From NCBI GenBank assembly GCA_035279405.1, contig DATEHU010000052.1, positions 1 to 49,105 of the forward strand: a stretch of DNA of 49,105 bases, given 5' to 3'. The stretch comes from Gammaproteobacteria bacterium. Its GTDB lineage: Bacteria > Pseudomonadota > Gammaproteobacteria > Natronospirales > REEB76. The notes below the pieces were generated by a model. That model was not told the DNA's origin, did not search any database, and was given only the letters and a program-made list of their open reading frames with translations. Each line of letters starts with the position of its first letter. Positions within the stretch are counted from its first letter, which is position 1. The position numbers and the translations under genes are program-made. This document shows, piece after piece, positions 46,462 through 49,105 of the stretch.

Positions 46462-49105
46462 TCAGGGTTTCAGCAGCTCCTCCACTTGGTGGATGTCCTG
46501 TTGCAGCCTGGCTTCACCGGCGTGCGCCCGGCCGGAGAGAATCGCAAAGCCTTGCTCCTGGACCTGTGTCAACGGCATGTAGTTGATTTCGATGTCGTTG
46601 GCGAGCAGCGCCAAATGACTGCGTAGTTTCGGCTCATAGACAAGGTCGCCTTCGCTGGATTTGATCTTGAGCTGCACCAGGTCGGCAATGTCGCGGTCGA
46701 GTGCCGCCAGGGCGGTGCGCGCACGGCGTGTGGAGACCTTGCCGTCGGTCACGGCTTTTTGCAGCGCAGTGCGTGCGCCTATCGCCTGGTTGAGCTTGTT
46801 GTTCAGGCTGTCGAGCGTGTCATGGATCTGCATGAGCAGATGGAAACGCGCCTGCAATTGCTCCGGCGTGGTTTTGAGTCTAGGATCCAGCCGCACCTCG
46901 AAGGGCTGTTTCGACACCGTGCCGTGGTAGTCGAGCACGGAAAAATAGGTGCCGGGCAGGACATCCGGACCGGTGAGCTGGTCGTCATAGCCGTCATCCA
47001 CGAAGGGCGGATGAAAACCGGTGACCTCGATGGCATCCGGATAACGCAGATTCCACTGGAAGCGGTTCATGCCGGGGTGCAATTTCGGCTTTGCTTTCTC
47101 GTCCTTCTTGGCGGGCAGCGGCAAGTTGAAGCTGTTGATGACCTTGCCCTGCGCGTCCGTGAAGCTCAGTTTCACCTGGGTATGACCGTCATAGTCCGCG
47201 GGCAGGTTGAAAAATACCGTGGCGCCCGGCACGTGGTTCTCGCCTTCGTCCGGCCGCGTGAACTCGCCGAGCGAGCGCTTGACCAGCCAGGTCTGCTGCG
47301 GGGCGAAGAGATACGCCTCATCGCTCGCAGCCTGCGCGGTACCCAGCTGTTCGAGGAATTGCAGATTGTCCATTACCCAGAACGCGCGGCCGTGCGTAGC
47401 CAGCACCACCGCATGCTGGTCCGGCTGGATGGCAATATCGCTGACGCGTACCGCAGGCAGATTGAGCGCGAGCGACGCCCAGTGTGAGCCGGTGTCAAAG
47501 CTCACGAATACCGTCTTGCTGGTGCCGAGGAACAGCAGGCTGGGATCATTCGGGTCCTGGCGGATGCTTTCCAGATACTGGTCATCCGCCAGCCCGGAAG
47601 TGAGCGCGGTCCAGTGCTTACCGTAGTCGGTAGTCTTGTACGCATAGGGCCTGAAGTCGTCCCATTGGTAACGGCTGGCGGTGAGATACGCGGTACCGGG
47701 ATCGGCGTGCGAAGCCTCGATGCAGGTCACGGTGGACCAGGTCGGCAGACTCGGCGGCCGCACCGGAGTCCAGTGGCCGCCGTTATCGGTGGTCAGATAC
47801 ACGAGGCCATCGCCGGAGCCGGTCCAGATGATGCTGTCATTGATGGGCGAAACCGCCATGGCGGTGATGGTGGGAAAGACCTCGGCGCCGGAAACATCCG
47901 CGCTGATGGGGCCGCCGGGGCGGCCCTGGGTGCTCTTGTCGTCGCGCGTGAGATCCGGGCTGATGACGGTCCAAATCATGCCGTAATCCAGGCTGCGCAG
48001 CACGTATTGCGCGCCGATCAGCAGTTTCTGCGGATTGCCGGGCGCAAACAGGATCGGATGGTGAATCCAGCCGAAGCGGTATTGGAGCTTCTCGGCGGCC
48101 GCGCCGTCGTAGTAGATAGGCGCGGGTGTGATGCTTTGCACCACGCCGGCGCGCCGATCGTCGCGGAACATCAGCGCGTAGTAGCCGCTCGCATAGGTGA
48201 TCCACGGGGCATCGGGCTGCGGCACCACCCAGCTGCTTTCGCCACCGCGCACGTCCTGCCAGGCGGTTGTCGGGATGCCGCCGTCGGGCACCGCGCTCGG
48301 CCCTTCGGTGGAGCCTTCGTCCTGCTGGGCGCCGTAGATGTGGAACGGAAACTGGTTGTCCAGGTTCACGTGATAGAACTGGCCGGTGGGCTGGTTGTGC
48401 TCCTGACTCCAGGTCTTGCCGCCGTCCTGTGTGACCGTGGCTCCGCCGTCATTGCCCTCGATCATGATCTGCGGATTATAGGGATTGATCCACAGCGCAT
48501 GATTGTCACCGTGAGGCGTGTGCAGTTTGCTGAAGGTTTTGCCGCCGTCGTGCGATACCCAGAGCGCGGCAACCTGCGGCGCATACACGGTGTTCGGATC
48601 CTTGGGGTCCACGAACAGTGTCGAATAATAGAAGGCGCGCTGCGTCAGGCTCATGGAGTTGTTGACCAGGGCCCAATGTATGCCGGCGTCGTCGGAACGG
48701 AACAATCCGCCGGCTTCGCCCTGATATTGGGCCTGGATGATGGCGTACAGAACATCGGGCTGGCTGGGCGCGATCGCCAGACCCACGCGGCCGAAGATGC
48801 CGGTCGGCAATCCCGCGCTGTGCGTGATGTTCGTCCAGGTGGCACCGCCATCGGTGCTTTTATAGATGCCGCTGCCGGATCCACCACTCGAGAGTGTCCA
48901 GGGCCGGCGATAGGCCTCCCACATCGCGGCATACAGAATCTGAGGATTGGCCGGGTCCATGGTGAGATCAATGGTGCCGGTCTCGTCGTTGACGTAAAGA
49001 ATCTTTTTCCAGGTTTTGCCGCCATCCGTGCTTTTATACACGCCGCGTTCGGAATTGGGTGCCCACACGTGACCCATGGCCGCGACATACACGATGTCGG
49101 GATTG
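46462..49105 (-). CDS. BNR/sortilin-like beta-propeller protein (5' end outside window)
   Basis: At least 880 residues of a large protein annotated in this family as glycosyl hydrolase-like or VPS10/sortilin-type. Its N-terminal part lies beyond the right edge; the frame is open to 49105. It carries many Asp-box/BNR repeats of the form S-x-D-x-G-x-x-W: YKSTDGGKTW, YKSTDGGATW, WVSHDGGKTF, YLTTDNGGHW, YKTTDYGKHW. These build two beta-propellers over the first two thirds. A C-terminal fibronectin-like and helical part follows (FNLPADYDGHTQVKLSF, then a helical bundle). Actual hydrolase activity is not shown for the family. It is convergent with the efflux operon. Confidence 0.88.
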   Translation of the reverse strand, partial: NPDIVYVAAMGHVWAPNSERGVYKSTDGGKTWKKILYVNDETGTIDLTMDPANPQILYAAMWEAYRRPWTLSSGGSGSGIYKSTDGGATWTNITHSAGLPTGIFGRVGLAIAPSQPDVLYAIIQAQYQGEAGGLFRSDDAGIHWALVNNSMSLTQRAFYYSTLFVDPKDPNTVYAPQVAALWVSHDGGKTFSKLHTPHGDNHALWINPYNPQIMIEGNDGGATVTQDGGKTWSQEHNQPTGQFYHVNLDNQFPFHIYGAQQDEGSTEGPSAVPDGGIPTTAWQDVRGGESSWVVPQPDAPWITYASGYYALMFRDDRRAGVVQSITPAPIYYDGAAAEKLQYRFGWIHHPILFAPGNPQKLLIGAQYVLRSLDYGMIWTVISPDLTRDDKSTQGRPGGPISADVSGAEVFPTITAMAVSPINDSIIWTGSGDGLVYLTTDNGGHWTPVRPPSLPTWSTVTCIEASHADPGTAYLTASRYQWDDFRPYAYKTTDYGKHWTALTSGLADDQYLESIRQDPNDPSLLFLGTSKTVFVSFDTGSHWASLALNLPAVRVSDIAIQPDQHAVVLATHGRAFWVMDNLQFLEQLGTAQAASDEAYLFAPQQTWLVKRSLGEFTRPDEGENHVPGATVFFNLPADYDGHTQVKLSFTDAQGKVINSFNLPLPAKKDEKAKPKLHPGMNRFQWNLRYPDAIEVTGFHPPFVDDGYDDQLTGPDVLPGTYFSVLDYHGTVSKQPFEVRLDPRLKTTPEQLQARFHLLMQIHDTLDSLNNKLNQAIGARTALQKAVTDGKVSTRRARTALAALDRDIADLVQLKIKSSEGDLVYEPKLRSHLALLANDIEINYMPLTQVQEQGFAILSGRAHAGEARLQQDIHQVEELLKP

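Overview
The window is a chromosomal segment of a GC-rich gammaproteobacterium. Gene order fits this: tRNA-Val, tRNA-Asp, ppiD; then gloB and mltD facing a small methyltransferase followed by rnhA and dnaQ, the order also known from E. coli and Xanthomonadales. Full-length metH, nhaB, a Kch-type channel, a TonB receptor, several porins and REP-type hairpins agree. My best guess is the Xanthomonadales/Nevskiales neighbourhood; no rRNA is present to settle it. I see no integrase, prophage, complete insertion sequence or CRISPR array.

Layout. 1-2138: tRNA-Val (3' end), tRNA-Asp, a terminator, ppiD. 2219-5536 (minus): gloB-mltD-fabI. 5619-7481 (plus): YafS-like methyltransferase, rnhA, dnaQ. 7506-12431: nhaB, a secreted beta-rich protein, a K+ channel, gltX. 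12490-12995: tRNA-Ala(GGC) and tRNA-Glu(TTC) around a hairpin-rich repeat. 13220-15860: kup and a DedA protein. 15850-20645: promoter, SAM-II-like riboswitch with an intrinsic terminator, metF, metH. 20834-24411: a small basic secreted protein, a truncated DUF1800 gene and an M16 protease. 24550-27629: a strong promoter, a 0.3 kb leader and the Mg2+ ATPase mgtA. 27749-31917: an OprB-like porin, a 71-bp mini inverted-repeat element, a small CxxC membrane protein and a TonB receptor. 31918-32798: almost 900 bases without a convincing gene, containing a run of five hairpins, then an orphan FtsX-like permease. 34133-36343: an array of Pho-box half-sites, a porin and pstS. 36484-40096 (minus): response regulator, histidine kinase and PAP2-like phosphatase in overlapping frames, then a lipoprotein. 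40247-46268 (plus): a tripartite RND efflux operon and a DUF2127 gene, followed by a duplicated RND tail. 46462 to the right edge: a large BNR/sortilin-like protein whose N-terminus lies outside.

How genes work together. metF makes the 5-methyltetrahydrofolate that metH uses to make methionine, and the riboswitch before them should shut both off when S-adenosylmethionine is plentiful. The Pho-box array should turn on a porin and PstS under phosphate starvation, although no pstCAB lies here. The two-component system is divergent from the efflux operon across a 150-bp gap with a perfect palindrome, so it is the likely regulator of that pump. Ion handling is prominent: NhaB, Kch, Kup and MgtA.

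The most interesting items are the complete SAM-II attenuation switch outside the alphaproteobacteria, the DUF2127 gene wedged between two diverged copies of an RND 3' end, and the mgtA leader with its coupled small ORF.
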